Notes: generated by a model not told the origin, from the sequence alone. Shown: positions 8,901 through 15,197, counted from the first letter of the stretch. The stretch is 17,981 bases of DNA from RUG343 sp964486215 (GCA_964486215.1 CAZALI010000020.1:1-17981), one strand, 5' to 3'. Numbers and translations are program-made.

Positions 8901-9205
8901 AGTTGAATGATGATGTAGTTATTTATATGTATGAGAAATGGTTTGAAAGTTTATGCAGTAAATTAAAAATTACTAATATTCATGAGACTAATAATTTTAT
9001 TGAAGTAATTATTCCTGAAGAAATAATAAAAAAGCTTGATATGGGAGATGTATTTTCTGAGACTGTTAAAATTTCTGATAGATTTAAATTTAAAACTAGA
9101 GGAAATAATTTAGTTATAATTTTAAATATTATTAGATTAGATGGATCTCCATTACAATTACTTATAAAATTATTGTCAATGTTATATAAATATTATTCTA
9201 AATAA
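5906..9205 (+). CDS. mfd: transcription-repair coupling factor Mfd
   Basis: Double-stranded-DNA translocase that removes stalled RNA polymerase and recruits UvrA. 1099 aa, somewhat shorter than B. subtilis Mfd (about 1177). In order: UvrB-like domains (about 1-300; GYITDIFPIGEDSPIRVEFFGDE is typical); a diverged D3 region; the CarD-like RNA-polymerase interaction domain from G431 (GDYVVHDLYGIGVYKG); translocase with Walker A GDVGFGKT (579-586), Walker B DEEQ (680-683), TATPIPRTL, IETGIDMPN and motif VI RGRVGR (851-856); then the TRG/TRCF region with RGAGDILGSEQAGF; then the C-terminal D7 domain (about 970-1099). The start ATG follows GAGGTGAT (5895-5902), overlapping the pth stop. A GC-rich five-codon island at 8636-8650 is noted under findings. 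Confidence 0.97.
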   Translation: MNFFDNLVDIKIKKDMGILGVTDEFFCVYLNSLFYKENKNILVVVDSMTEVNTIYSNLINFTDKVSLFQMDDFLTSEALAISPDLMMERLDTLNSLVSGEKRIIICNLMGYLRFLPDTDIYKSSLLDLEVGMEIDPKLLQEKLVRLGYYRDSLVNKTGEYASRGYITDIFPIGEDSPIRVEFFGDEISSIRYFDPNTQRSSEEIKTFSIRPCFEFITDDEIEDEKFGKQKYLPEVSKVSSLNDYIGDGITVFKDFNQLIASVKAIERETEAYREEKDTLFKGKYMFSFDEINPEYKLFYMSLNNIKESYISSTINYDIKTVPMFYENVDLIKQYFNNCLKDNKTVIVLLKKYQITSLINQLNIPAEITDFDNIYNNKINFIESNIRVSFIYKDYVVVTAKELYKEIVKKHRYKNKYKYTTPISDFSKLDIGDYVVHDLYGIGVYKGIKTLTSGGLKKDYLEVAYSGSDKIYIPVEKIDLLYRYSGRDGLVPKINSLSGSDWIRTKNRVLNKIHDMADELIKLYAERSKRKGFAFSKDNSFLQEFEDSFPYELTKDQRKAIVDIKADMEKDAPMDRLLCGDVGFGKTEVAFVAAFKAILDSKQVLFLCPTTILSNQHFANALERFREFPVEIALLNRFSTPSEVRRAISGLKDGSVDMVIGTHRLLSEDVKPKNLGLLIIDEEQRFGVKHKEKIKEYKTNVDVLTLTATPIPRTLQMSLVGIRSLSLITTPPVNRYPVQTYVIEEDDHIIKSAINKEVSRGGQVFVLYNRVESIEYEKEKLETLVPNVKIGIAHGQLKKNDIEDTLYKFINKEYDVLLCSTIIETGIDMPNVNTLIIIDADRFGLAQLYQIRGRVGRSDRFAYAYLMYKPYKKLTDSATKRLNVIKEFTELGSGFSIANRDLSIRGAGDILGSEQAGFIDSVGIDLYLKLLNEEVLERESDKEESEENYTHTLLNISTHISDDMAEEDELKIEIHKLINSIDSEDRFNTVRCELEDRFGKLNDDVVIYMYEKWFESLCSKLKITNIHETNNFIEVIIPEEIIKKLDMGDVFSETVKISDRFKFKTRGNNLVIILNIIRLDGSPLQLLIKLLSMLYKYYSK

Positions 9206-9242
9206 AAGAAATTATGATATATTAAAATTACTGGGTGATGAT

Positions 9243-9893
9243 ATGAATGATAAAGAAAAATTAGAATTAAAAAAACAGCATTTTGATAGTTATAAACAAG
9301 CTGTTTTAAGTAATATAGAAAATAATACTAATGTACTTTTTGATGAGGATATAATGAGTCTTATTAAGAAACCTCCTCTTGATTCTATGGATTTAATTAA
9401 ATCCAAGTTTTTATCAATAGCTAAGAAAAATAAGACTGTTATTAATGGAGAAATATTAGACAAATATTTAGATAAATATAGAAAAAATATTATTTCTTTA
9501 TTTGATTCTATTAAAAAAGATAGAATAAAAGTACTAAGTACTAATATTAATAAAATTAAATTTAAAGATGATAATACTACTATTACATTATTAAAGAAAG
9601 ACTTTGTTAGTTTTAATAAAAAAATGAGAAAAGAATTAAAAGATAGTATTATTTTATCTTTAGATAAGAACGTAATTACTAGTTTAGATAAAATCTTTGT
9701 AGATAAAGATATTACTAATTATGAAAAAGTAAAAAAAGAAATGATAAAGTTTCTTAAAAATAATTATTTAAAACAATTACTTGATAATATTGATATTAAA
9801 GTTTTAATTAAAGATGCTACTCTGATGAATAATGTTAGAGAACTTAGTGATAGATATGTATTTACTCTTTTAAATTCTAAATTGTTTGAATAA
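9243..9893 (+). CDS. uncharacterised lysine-rich helical protein
   Basis: I do not recognise this family. It is a 216 aa protein, very rich in Lys, Asp, Asn and Ile, with no Cys, no Trp, no signal peptide and no membrane segment, so it is probably cytoplasmic and mostly alpha-helical. The most distinctive stretch is KPPLDSMDLIKSKFLSIAKKN (from about residue 43), which breaks the otherwise simple composition. Residues 60-115 and 150-185 look like amphipathic helices. The start ATG is preceded by GGGTGAT (9233-9239), 37 bases after mfd. It is last in the dnaX-mfd gene run and lies before the metS promoter. Codon use matches its neighbours, so recent transfer is not indicated. In B. subtilis spoVT follows mfd; this protein has no AbrB/SpoVT-like features. 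Confidence 0.8.
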   Translation: MNDKEKLELKKQHFDSYKQAVLSNIENNTNVLFDEDIMSLIKKPPLDSMDLIKSKFLSIAKKNKTVINGEILDKYLDKYRKNIISLFDSIKKDRIKVLSTNINKIKFKDDNTTITLLKKDFVSFNKKMRKELKDSIILSLDKNVITSLDKIFVDKDITNYEKVKKEMIKFLKNNYLKQLLDNIDIKVLIKDATLMNNVRELSDRYVFTLLNSKLFE

Positions 9894-9894
9894 T

Positions 9895-9923
9895 TTGAAA
9901 AAATATAATTATTATGTTAATAT
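9895..9923 (+). promoter_or_regulatory. promoter of the metS T-box transcript
   Basis: TTGAAA (9895-9900), a 17-base spacer, and TAATAT (9918-9923) preceded by TG at 9915-9916 (extended -10). Transcription would start near 9930, just before the T-box stem I. The position immediately after the preceding stop codon fits a separate transcription unit. Confidence 0.6.
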
Positions 9924-9930
9924 AGGCATA

Positions 9931-10152
9931 GTTTAAATGTTGTGATGAAGAGTTTTGTAAAAAAATAAATTTTAAAGAGAGTCTATGTAGGTGAGAGATA
10001 GATAAATTTTATTTACAAAATATGGCTTCTGAACAGTTATACCGATATGTAGGTATAAACGTAGATAGGCGTTAACTATTAATGAGATAATAAAGTATTA
10101 TTAAGTACGGTGGTATCGTGATTAGTTCGCCCGTATAGATAATACTTTTTTT
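9931..10152 (+). promoter_or_regulatory. T-box leader, methionine specific
   Basis: tRNA-sensing riboregulator upstream of metS. Stem I: GATGAAGAG (9944-9952) and TTTTGTAAA (9953-9961) pair around an AGAGAG/GGTGAGAG distal part with TTTACAAAA (10012-10020). The specifier codon ATG (10022-10024) follows directly, matching tRNA-Met. Stem II: TATACC/GGTATA (10038-10043 with 10052-10057). A IIA/B-type pseudoknot is visible: AACG (10058-10061) with CGTT (10070-10073) and GATAG with CTATT (10076-10080). T-box core GGTGGTATCGTG (10109-10120) differs from the canonical GGTGGTACCGCG at two positions. Antiterminator: TACGG/CCGTA (10106-10110 with 10131-10135), 7-base bulge TGGTATC, upper helix GTG/CGC. 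The T in TGGT fits an A discriminator in the tRNA. Confidence 0.93.
10093..10152 (+). terminator. intrinsic terminator of the metS T-box
   Basis: AAGTATTAT (10093-10101) pairs with ATAATACTT (10139-10147), extended inward by TACGG/CCGTA, and is followed by a T run ending at 10152. The T-box antiterminator lies wholly inside this hairpin. No separate downstream complement of the antiterminator 3' strand is visible. A competing hairpin ATAATA-AAG-TATTAT (10087-10101) could sequester the 5' strand. Confidence 0.7.
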
Positions 10153-10167
10153 GTTAGGAGAGATAAT

Positions 10168-11685
10168 ATGGGAGAAAAGTTTTATATTAGTACAGCAATT
10201 GCTTATACATCAGGTAAACCTCATATAGGTAATACTTATGAGATCGTTTTAGCTGATGCGATTGCGAGATTTAAGAGATTAAAAGGATATGATGTTTATT
10301 TCCAGACTGGTACAGATGAACATGGTTTTAAGATTGAGCAAAAAGCATTAGAAAAAGGAGTAACACCAAAAGAATTTGTCGATGATATTTCTAGTCAAAT
10401 TAAAGATATTTGGGATTTGATGAATACTAGTTATGATAAGTTTGGTAGAACAACAGATTCTCAACATGAAAAATGTGTTCAAAAGATATTTAAGAAGATG
10501 TATGATTCTGGAGATATTTATAAAGATAAGTATGAAGGTTTATACTGCGTACCTTGTGAATCCTTTTGGACTGAATCACAATTAGTTGATGGAAAATGCC
10601 CTGATTGTGGAGGAGAAGTTAGTTATCAAAGTGAAGAAGCTTATTTCTTTAGATTATCTAAATATCAAAAGAAATTAGAAGAGTTATTTGAAACTAATCC
10701 TGAATTTGTTCAACCTGAAGCTAGAAGAAATGAAATGATTAATAATTTTATTAAACCTGGAGTTAAGGATTTATGTGTATCTAGAACTTCTATTAAATGG
10801 GGAATACCAGTAGATTTTGATCCTAAACATGTTGTTTATGTATGGTTAGATGCTTTAACTAACTATATTACACATATTGGTTATGATCCTGATGGTAGTA
10901 GTGATAAGTTTAATAAGTTATGGCCAGCAGATTTGCATTTAATAGGTAAAGATATTATTAGATTCCATTCTATTTATTGGCCTTGTTTCTTATGGAGTTT
11001 AGGCTTGGAGCTACCTAAGAAGATATTTGGACATCCTTGGTTATTAATGAATGCTGATAAGATGAGTAAATCTAAAGGAAATGTTATTTACGCAGATGAA
11101 TTAGTAGAAGAATTTGGAGTAGATCCAGTTAGATTCTATTTATTAAAAGAAATTCCTTTTGCTAGTGATGGTAATATTACTAGAGATTTAATAGTAGAAA
11201 GAATTAATAGTGAATTAGCTAATAATTTAGGTAATTTAGTTCAAAGAACTATAAGTATGGGTCATAAGTATTTTGAAGGAAAAGTATCTAATAAAAAGAT
11301 TAGTGATTCTGTTGATGAGACATTTATTTCTAAGATTAATGATTTAGATAAGACTGTTACAGAGTCAATGGATGATTATCATGTTAGTGATGCTTTATCT
11401 AATATATTTAATTTATTTAGAGATACTAATAAGTATATTGATGAAACAGCTCCTTGGGTATTAGCTAAAGATGAATCTAAGAAAGATAGATTAGATACAG
11501 TTTTATATAATTTATTAGAAGCTATTAGGGTAGGTGCTGTTCTTTTAGAACCATTTATGCCTGATACTAGTGAAAAAATATTTGCACAACTTAATATATC
11601 TGATAAGAGTTTAAGTTTTAATGAGAATAACAATTATGAATTAAATAAAGCTGAACCACTTTTCAATAGAATTGAGGTTAAGTAG
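10168..11685 (+). CDS. metS: methionine-tRNA ligase, short form
   Basis: Class Ia aminoacyl-tRNA synthetase charging tRNA-Met. 505 aa. HIGH-type motif HIGN at residues 19-22 (in SGKPHIGNTYE), KMSKS at 298-302, and a zinc knuckle CxxC-x13-CxxC (C127, C130, C144, C147). The anticodon-binding helical domain (about 350-480; AxWxLAK as APWVLAKDE) completes the enzyme. It ends there: the C-terminal Trbp111/OB-fold dimerisation domain of B. subtilis MetS (about 660 aa) is missing, as in several other short bacterial enzymes. The start ATG follows AGGAGAG (10157-10163). Expression is predicted to rise when uncharged tRNA-Met binds the T-box leader. It is followed without a gap by tatD. Confidence 0.97.
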   Translation: MGEKFYISTAIAYTSGKPHIGNTYEIVLADAIARFKRLKGYDVYFQTGTDEHGFKIEQKALEKGVTPKEFVDDISSQIKDIWDLMNTSYDKFGRTTDSQHEKCVQKIFKKMYDSGDIYKDKYEGLYCVPCESFWTESQLVDGKCPDCGGEVSYQSEEAYFFRLSKYQKKLEELFETNPEFVQPEARRNEMINNFIKPGVKDLCVSRTSIKWGIPVDFDPKHVVYVWLDALTNYITHIGYDPDGSSDKFNKLWPADLHLIGKDIIRFHSIYWPCFLWSLGLELPKKIFGHPWLLMNADKMSKSKGNVIYADELVEEFGVDPVRFYLLKEIPFASDGNITRDLIVERINSELANNLGNLVQRTISMGHKYFEGKVSNKKISDSVDETFISKINDLDKTVTESMDDYHVSDALSNIFNLFRDTNKYIDETAPWVLAKDESKKDRLDTVLYNLLEAIRVGAVLLEPFMPDTSEKIFAQLNISDKSLSFNENNNYELNKAEPLFNRIEVK

Positions 11686-12435
11686 ATGTTAATTGATACT
11701 CATTGTCATTTATCAGAAGAATATTATGATGATTTAGAAAAGACTATTGATGATGACTTTAAAGCTGTAGATAAGATTATTATTTCTGGATGTGATAAAG
11801 TTGGTATAGAAGAGAGTTTAAAAATAGCAGAAAAATACGATAATATATTCGTAACTATTGGATATCATCCTGATCAAGTGGATGTTGTAACTGATGAAGA
11901 CATCAAATATTTAGAAGAACATCTTTCAGATAAAAAAGTAGTTGGTCTTGGTGAAATTGGTCTTGATTATCACTATACTAAAGACGATAGAGATCTTCAG
12001 ATTAAACTATTTGAAAGACAATTATCTATAGCTGAAAAATTAAATATACCTGTTGTTATACATAGTAGAGAAGCTACAGAAGATACTATAAATACTCTTA
12101 GTAAATATAAAGTACATGGCGTTATTCATGCTTTTAGTGGTAGTTATGAGACTGCTTGTAAATATATTTCTATGGGATTTTTATTAGGCGTAGGTGGAGT
12201 ACTTACTTTTAAGAATAGTAAATTATACCAAGTTATAGAAAAACTATCTTTAGAGAATTTGGTATTAGAGACTGATAGTCCATATTTAACTCCACATCCA
12301 TATAGAGGCTTAACTAATTCTTCTAAATATATTCCATTAATAGCTAAAAGACTAGCTGAAGTTATGGAAAAAAGTGAAGAAGAAGTAGCTGAAAAGACTT
12401 CTAAAAATGCCTGTAGTTTGTTTGACTTGGTATAG
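11686..12435 (+). CDS. tatD: TatD family metal-dependent DNase
   Basis: TIM-barrel hydrolase of the TatD family (B. subtilis YabD), 249 aa, normal length. Metal ligands are all visible: H6 and H8 in DTHCH, E90 in GLGEIGLDYH, H126 in VVIHSREA, H148 in IHAFSGS and D197 in ETDSPYLTP. Family members are reported as 3'-5' DNases active in repair and DNA turnover; the substrate here is inferred. The ATG begins on the base after the metS stop, with GAGG (11674-11677) as ribosome-binding site, so it is co-translated with metS and likely under the same T-box. In B. subtilis metS-tatD are likewise adjacent. There the next genes are yabE and rnmV; here they are replaced by the unknown pair that follows. 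Confidence 0.96.
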   Translation: MLIDTHCHLSEEYYDDLEKTIDDDFKAVDKIIISGCDKVGIEESLKIAEKYDNIFVTIGYHPDQVDVVTDEDIKYLEEHLSDKKVVGLGEIGLDYHYTKDDRDLQIKLFERQLSIAEKLNIPVVIHSREATEDTINTLSKYKVHGVIHAFSGSYETACKYISMGFLLGVGGVLTFKNSKLYQVIEKLSLENLVLETDSPYLTPHPYRGLTNSSKYIPLIAKRLAEVMEKSEEEVAEKTSKNACSLFDLV

Positions 12436-12485
12436 AAAATATGGTAGTCTTTAATAGAAGATAGATAACTAGAGAAGGTGATATT

Positions 12486-13037
12486 TTGTCTAAGAAAAGA
12501 ATAATTTTATTATTATTAATTATTTTTCTTATATTGCTTTTCTCTTTTTTATTTAAAAAATTCTTCCTTACTTATGATGATAGTGTTGATAGAGAATATG
12601 TTGAATTATTAAATACTACTAAGAAGGTTTCAATCACTTCTCCACTGTCATTAAATGATGAAACTGGTAGAAAAATTAGTAGTAATAAAGGTGGAGTAAC
12701 TGTTTACTATAAAATTAAATTAAAATCTAAAAGAGATAAAATATCTAGATATAAGATTTTATTAGATACTAATTCTTTTAATAGTAATATAAGTGATAAG
12801 TATGTTAAAGTTTTGTTATCTAGCAAAGAAGATAAATTACTTAGAACTTATGATAAAAAGAGTTATATTACTTTAGATAAGTTGCCTATTTTTAAGAATA
12901 AGCTAGTTCTTCATGAAGGAAGAATTTCAGGTCACATTACAAAAGAATTTATTCTAAGATTATGGATGAGTGACTTTTATGTTATGGATAAAGATAATCA
13001 GGTGTTTGAAGGCTTTGTAACTGTTTATAGTTATTAG
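12486..13037 (+). CDS. membrane-anchored extracytoplasmic protein, paralogue of the next gene
   Basis: 183 aa, family not recognised by name. The start is TTG 12486, with AAGGTGAT (12475-12482) at good spacing; the first in-frame ATG lies at residue 161, so the TTG is needed to include the membrane segment. N-terminus: Lys/Arg then a hydrophobic segment (about 6-24), a signal anchor with no AxA cleavage site. The rest (about 45-183) is predicted beta-rich and would lie outside the membrane. It aligns with the next gene: VSITSPLSLNDETG (48-61) against LSMTNLRLISDVVG; the YKI/YEI strand; KYVKVLLSSKEDKL against NIRVYLEKQKSTNF; and FILRLWMSD (155-163) against YRLRVWVSD. There is no sorting motif. 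With the SipW-type peptidase nearby it may be part of a surface or fibre system; this is inference. Confidence 0.82.
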   Translation: MSKKRIILLLLIIFLILLFSFLFKKFFLTYDDSVDREYVELLNTTKKVSITSPLSLNDETGRKISSNKGGVTVYYKIKLKSKRDKISRYKILLDTNSFNSNISDKYVKVLLSSKEDKLLRTYDKKSYITLDKLPIFKNKLVLHEGRISGHITKEFILRLWMSDFYVMDKDNQVFEGFVTVYSY

Positions 13038-13045
13038 GAGGTATT

Positions 13046-13630
13046 ATGAATAGAAAGGTTTGGCTTTATGTTGGGGTTATTAGTACAATTACATTTTTTG
13101 TATTATTAATATGTGTTTCTATATTTTTAAATAGTCCAAAGGAAGAAAAAATTAAGAAGTTAGATGGAGGAGATATATCTCTTACTTATACTGATGATAT
13201 TAATGGATTATCTATGACTAATTTAAGATTAATTAGCGATGTTGTAGGAATGAGATTAGATAGTGCTGATATGTTCTTTGATTTTTCTGTCGCAACTGAT
13301 CTTACTGAAGCAAATGAAATAGATTATGAAATCTCTATAAAGAAAGATACTAATTATTCAACTACAATAGATGAAAATATTAGAGTATATTTAGAAAAGC
13401 AAAAGAGCACTAATTTTGTTAAAGTATTTGGACCTGAAACTTATGAACCACTAGCAAATAGTAATGGTTTAACTAAGAAAGGTTATATGCCTGTTTATAA
13501 AGAAAAAGTAACTACTAGTGGTATTGATAATTATAGATTAAGAGTTTGGGTATCAGATAAAGCAAAGATACCAAAAGGTGCTAAACAAAATATAACTATG
13601 AAAGTATATGTTAATGGTAAAGCTAAATAG
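13046..13630 (+). CDS. membrane-anchored beta-rich surface protein, possible SipW-associated (TasA/camelysin-like)
   Basis: 194 aa. N-terminal signal anchor (about 5-28), then an extracytoplasmic domain. The sequence ISLTYTDDINGLSMTNLRLISDVVG (44-68), FFDFSV (77-82), DYEISI (93-98), NIRVYLE (111-117) and NYRLRVWVSD (162-171) has the alternating pattern of a beta-sandwich. It resembles, from memory, secreted proteins found beside SipW-type peptidases in gut Firmicutes; I cannot give a named family. No AxA processing site follows the membrane segment and no LPxTG is present, so it may remain anchored. The ATG follows AGGAGGT, which overlaps the stop of the preceding paralogue. Its last codons and stop lie in an intrinsic terminator, which closes the metS transcript. 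Confidence 0.82.
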   Translation: MNRKVWLYVGVISTITFFVLLICVSIFLNSPKEEKIKKLDGGDISLTYTDDINGLSMTNLRLISDVVGMRLDSADMFFDFSVATDLTEANEIDYEISIKKDTNYSTTIDENIRVYLEKQKSTNFVKVFGPETYEPLANSNGLTKKGYMPVYKEKVTTSGIDNYRLRVWVSDKAKIPKGAKQNITMKVYVNGKAK

Positions 13631-13644
13631 CTTTACTTTTTTTT
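13617..13644 (+). terminator. intrinsic terminator closing the metS-tatD transcript
   Basis: A perfect 8-bp stem GTAAAGCT / AGCTTTAC (13617-13624 with 13629-13636), loop AAAT, followed by eight T (13637-13644). The stop codon TAG (13628-13630) of the preceding gene lies in the loop and 3' arm. Confidence 0.9.
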
Positions 13645-13697
13645 GTAAATAAAAAAATTATATTTCTTTGTTTATAGTAAATATTTTAACTAAGTAA

Positions 13698-13703
13698 TAT
13701 AAT
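13698..13703 (+). promoter_or_regulatory. -10 element upstream of the signal peptidase gene
   Basis: A perfect TATAAT lies 24 bases before the TTG start's ribosome-binding region end and downstream of a strong terminator, so a promoter is needed here. No good -35 is visible: TAGTAA at 13675-13680, 17 bases upstream, matches only half of the consensus. Transcription would begin near 13710. Confidence 0.5.
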
Positions 13704-13726
13704 AAATTTATAATAGGAGTGATATT

Positions 13727-14335
13727 TTGTCTAATAAGAAAGCTAAAATATATTTAATAGATCCAAAATTATCTTTTAAAGACAAATTTAAGTTCTTTAA
13801 TTATTTTATAGTGAGAGCTTTTTTAATAGCGGTATTTTTAGTATTTATTATTTTTGTACTATTTCTATTTATATACTTTGGTGACTTACTTGTGAATGTC
13901 AGAAGTGGTAAGTACAAGAAGCCTCTTTATAGTGCTTATATTATCGTATCTAAAAGTATGATTCCTACTATACAAGTACAAGATGGTATTTTTGTAAAAA
14001 GAAATAATAATTTGAAAATAGGAGATATTATTACATATACGGCAGTTGATCCAGAATTATCTGATATTAATATTACTCATCGTATTGTAGGAAAAGAAAA
14101 GTTAGAAAGTGGTAGAATTGCTTATCGTACTAAAGGTGATAATAATACTGGTACTGATAAATTCTTAGTGCCTTTTGATAATATTTATGGTAGAGTAATG
14201 GCTATATTTCCTAAATTGGGATATCTTCGTATGTTAATTTTGAATCCTATTGGATTTATTGTTGTAATATTAATACCTATAGGATTGATTATATTAATTA
14301 ATAAAGATACGAAGAAGATTAAATCATACTGGTGA
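13727..14335 (+). CDS. sipW: SipW/ER-type signal peptidase I
   Basis: Membrane serine peptidase that removes signal peptides. 202 aa. Cytoplasmic N-terminus (1-26), membrane segment (about 28-53), catalytic domain, second membrane segment (about 170-193) and short tail. Catalytic serine S77 in SKSMIPTI. In place of the Lys general base of ordinary bacterial enzymes there is H118 in ITHRIVG, followed by TKGDNNTGTD (D138, D144), the Ser-His-Asp arrangement of SipW and eukaryotic/archaeal Sec11. The start is TTG with AGGAG (13715-13719); the first in-frame ATG is the catalytic-site Met, so TTG is required. SipW in B. subtilis processes TasA and TapA. Here the gene follows two paralogous anchored proteins and precedes rsmA, which it probably shares a transcript with. 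Substrates are inferred; orthology to B. subtilis sipW is not certain. Confidence 0.9.
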   Translation: MSNKKAKIYLIDPKLSFKDKFKFFNYFIVRAFLIAVFLVFIIFVLFLFIYFGDLLVNVRSGKYKKPLYSAYIIVSKSMIPTIQVQDGIFVKRNNNLKIGDIITYTAVDPELSDINITHRIVGKEKLESGRIAYRTKGDNNTGTDKFLVPFDNIYGRVMAIFPKLGYLRMLILNPIGFIVVILIPIGLIILINKDTKKIKSYW

Positions 14336-14339
14336 TATT

Positions 14340-15134
14340 ATGGAAAAATACAATGTACATTTGAAAAAGAAGTTTGGACAGAATTTTTTAAAAGATTCTC
14401 ATATTCCTAAGATGATGGTTAATCTTATTACAAATAAAGATAATTCTGTAGCAGTAGAAGTTGGACCTGGTGGTGGAATTTTAACTCGTGAATTAGCTGA
14501 TAATTATACAAAGGTTTTAGCTTATGAAATAGATAATAGTTTAGAAAGAGAACTTAATAGTAGAATAGGTTCATTTGATAATGTTAAAGTATTATATAAA
14601 GATTTTTTAAAGACTAATTTAGAAGAAGATTTAAATGAATATAAAAATATGAAGAAATATTTTATTAGTAATGTACCATATTATATTACTAGTCCTATTA
14701 TTTTAAAATTACTTTATAGCAATATTAAGTTTGATAAAATTGTAATGATGGTACAAAAAGAAGTAGGAGAGAGATTTACTGCTGCTATTAATACTAAAAA
14801 TTATGGAGCTATTTCTGTCCTTCTTCAATATTTTTATGATATTAAAAAAGAAATTAATGTCAGTAAGAATAATTTTATACCAATACCTAAAGTTGACAGC
14901 CTAGTTATTTCTTTTACACCTAGAGATAATAAGGAAGAAGTAAAAGATATAAATAAGTTTAGAAAACTTGTGAATGATGCTTTTCAATTTAAGAGAAAAA
15001 CTATAAAAAATAATTTAAAAAATTATGACTTAGAAGCTATTGAAAAAGTACTATTAAAAAATAATCTAGATTTAAATTCTAGAGCCGAAGAAATAAAGGT
15101 TTCCGTCTTTTGTGAAATTTCTAATATTATATAG
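14340..15134 (+). CDS. rsmA: 16S rRNA dimethyladenosine transferase RsmA (KsgA)
   Basis: SAM-dependent enzyme that dimethylates A1518 and A1519 in 16S helix 45 late in 30S assembly. 264 aa, a little shorter than B. subtilis KsgA (292). KKKFGQNFLKD (residues 9-19) is the family N-terminus; motif I VEVGPGGGILTREL (about 39-52); acidic AYEID; KDFLK; motif IV NVPYY (111-115); QKEVGERFTA; and the C-terminal IPIPKVDSLVISFTPR and FQFKRKTIKNNL. The start ATG is four bases after the peptidase stop, with GGTGAT (14331-14336) overlapping that stop, so it depends on the same transcript. B. subtilis has rnmV just upstream; it is absent. Confidence 0.97.
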   Translation: MEKYNVHLKKKFGQNFLKDSHIPKMMVNLITNKDNSVAVEVGPGGGILTRELADNYTKVLAYEIDNSLERELNSRIGSFDNVKVLYKDFLKTNLEEDLNEYKNMKKYFISNVPYYITSPIILKLLYSNIKFDKIVMMVQKEVGERFTAAINTKNYGAISVLLQYFYDIKKEINVSKNNFIPIPKVDSLVISFTPRDNKEEVKDINKFRKLVNDAFQFKRKTIKNNLKNYDLEAIEKVLLKNNLDLNSRAEEIKVSVFCEISNII

Positions 15135-15141
15135 AAAAAAG

Positions 15142-15170
15142 TTGCATTTTACTTTTAACTATTATAGAAT
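15142..15170 (+). promoter_or_regulatory. promoter of spoVG
   Basis: TTGCAT (15142-15147), 17-base spacer, TAGAAT (15165-15170): four and five of six consensus matches for the main sigma factor. The start point would be near 15177. B. subtilis spoVG uses SigH; nothing here demands that. Confidence 0.75.
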
Positions 15171-15174
15171 AATG

Positions 15175-15197
15175 TTATAAAGTGAATTGCTTTATGG
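15175..15197 (+). promoter_or_regulatory. 5' hairpin in the spoVG leader
   Basis: ATAAAG (15177-15182) pairs with CTTTAT (15190-15195) around TGAATTG, with two possible G-U pairs below. It would sit at the very 5' end of the transcript and touch the first G of the strong GGGGAGGA ribosome-binding site (15196-15203). It may protect the message or modulate initiation; this is inference. Confidence 0.4.

Noticed and set aside
9174..9222. Possible promoter before the 9243 gene (TTGTCA at 9174, TA-rich boxes after it)
   Set aside because: No -10 at proper spacing is convincing in this AT-rich background, and the gene can be served by the upstream run.
11379..11633. Reverse-strand open frame within metS
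   Set aside because: Opposite the anticodon-binding domain of MetRS; no promoter or ribosome-binding site.
12422..12450. Possible promoter TTGACT ... TAGTCT at the end of tatD
   Set aside because: The -35-like box is fair, but the -10 matches only three of six bases; read-through from the metS promoter is enough to explain expression.
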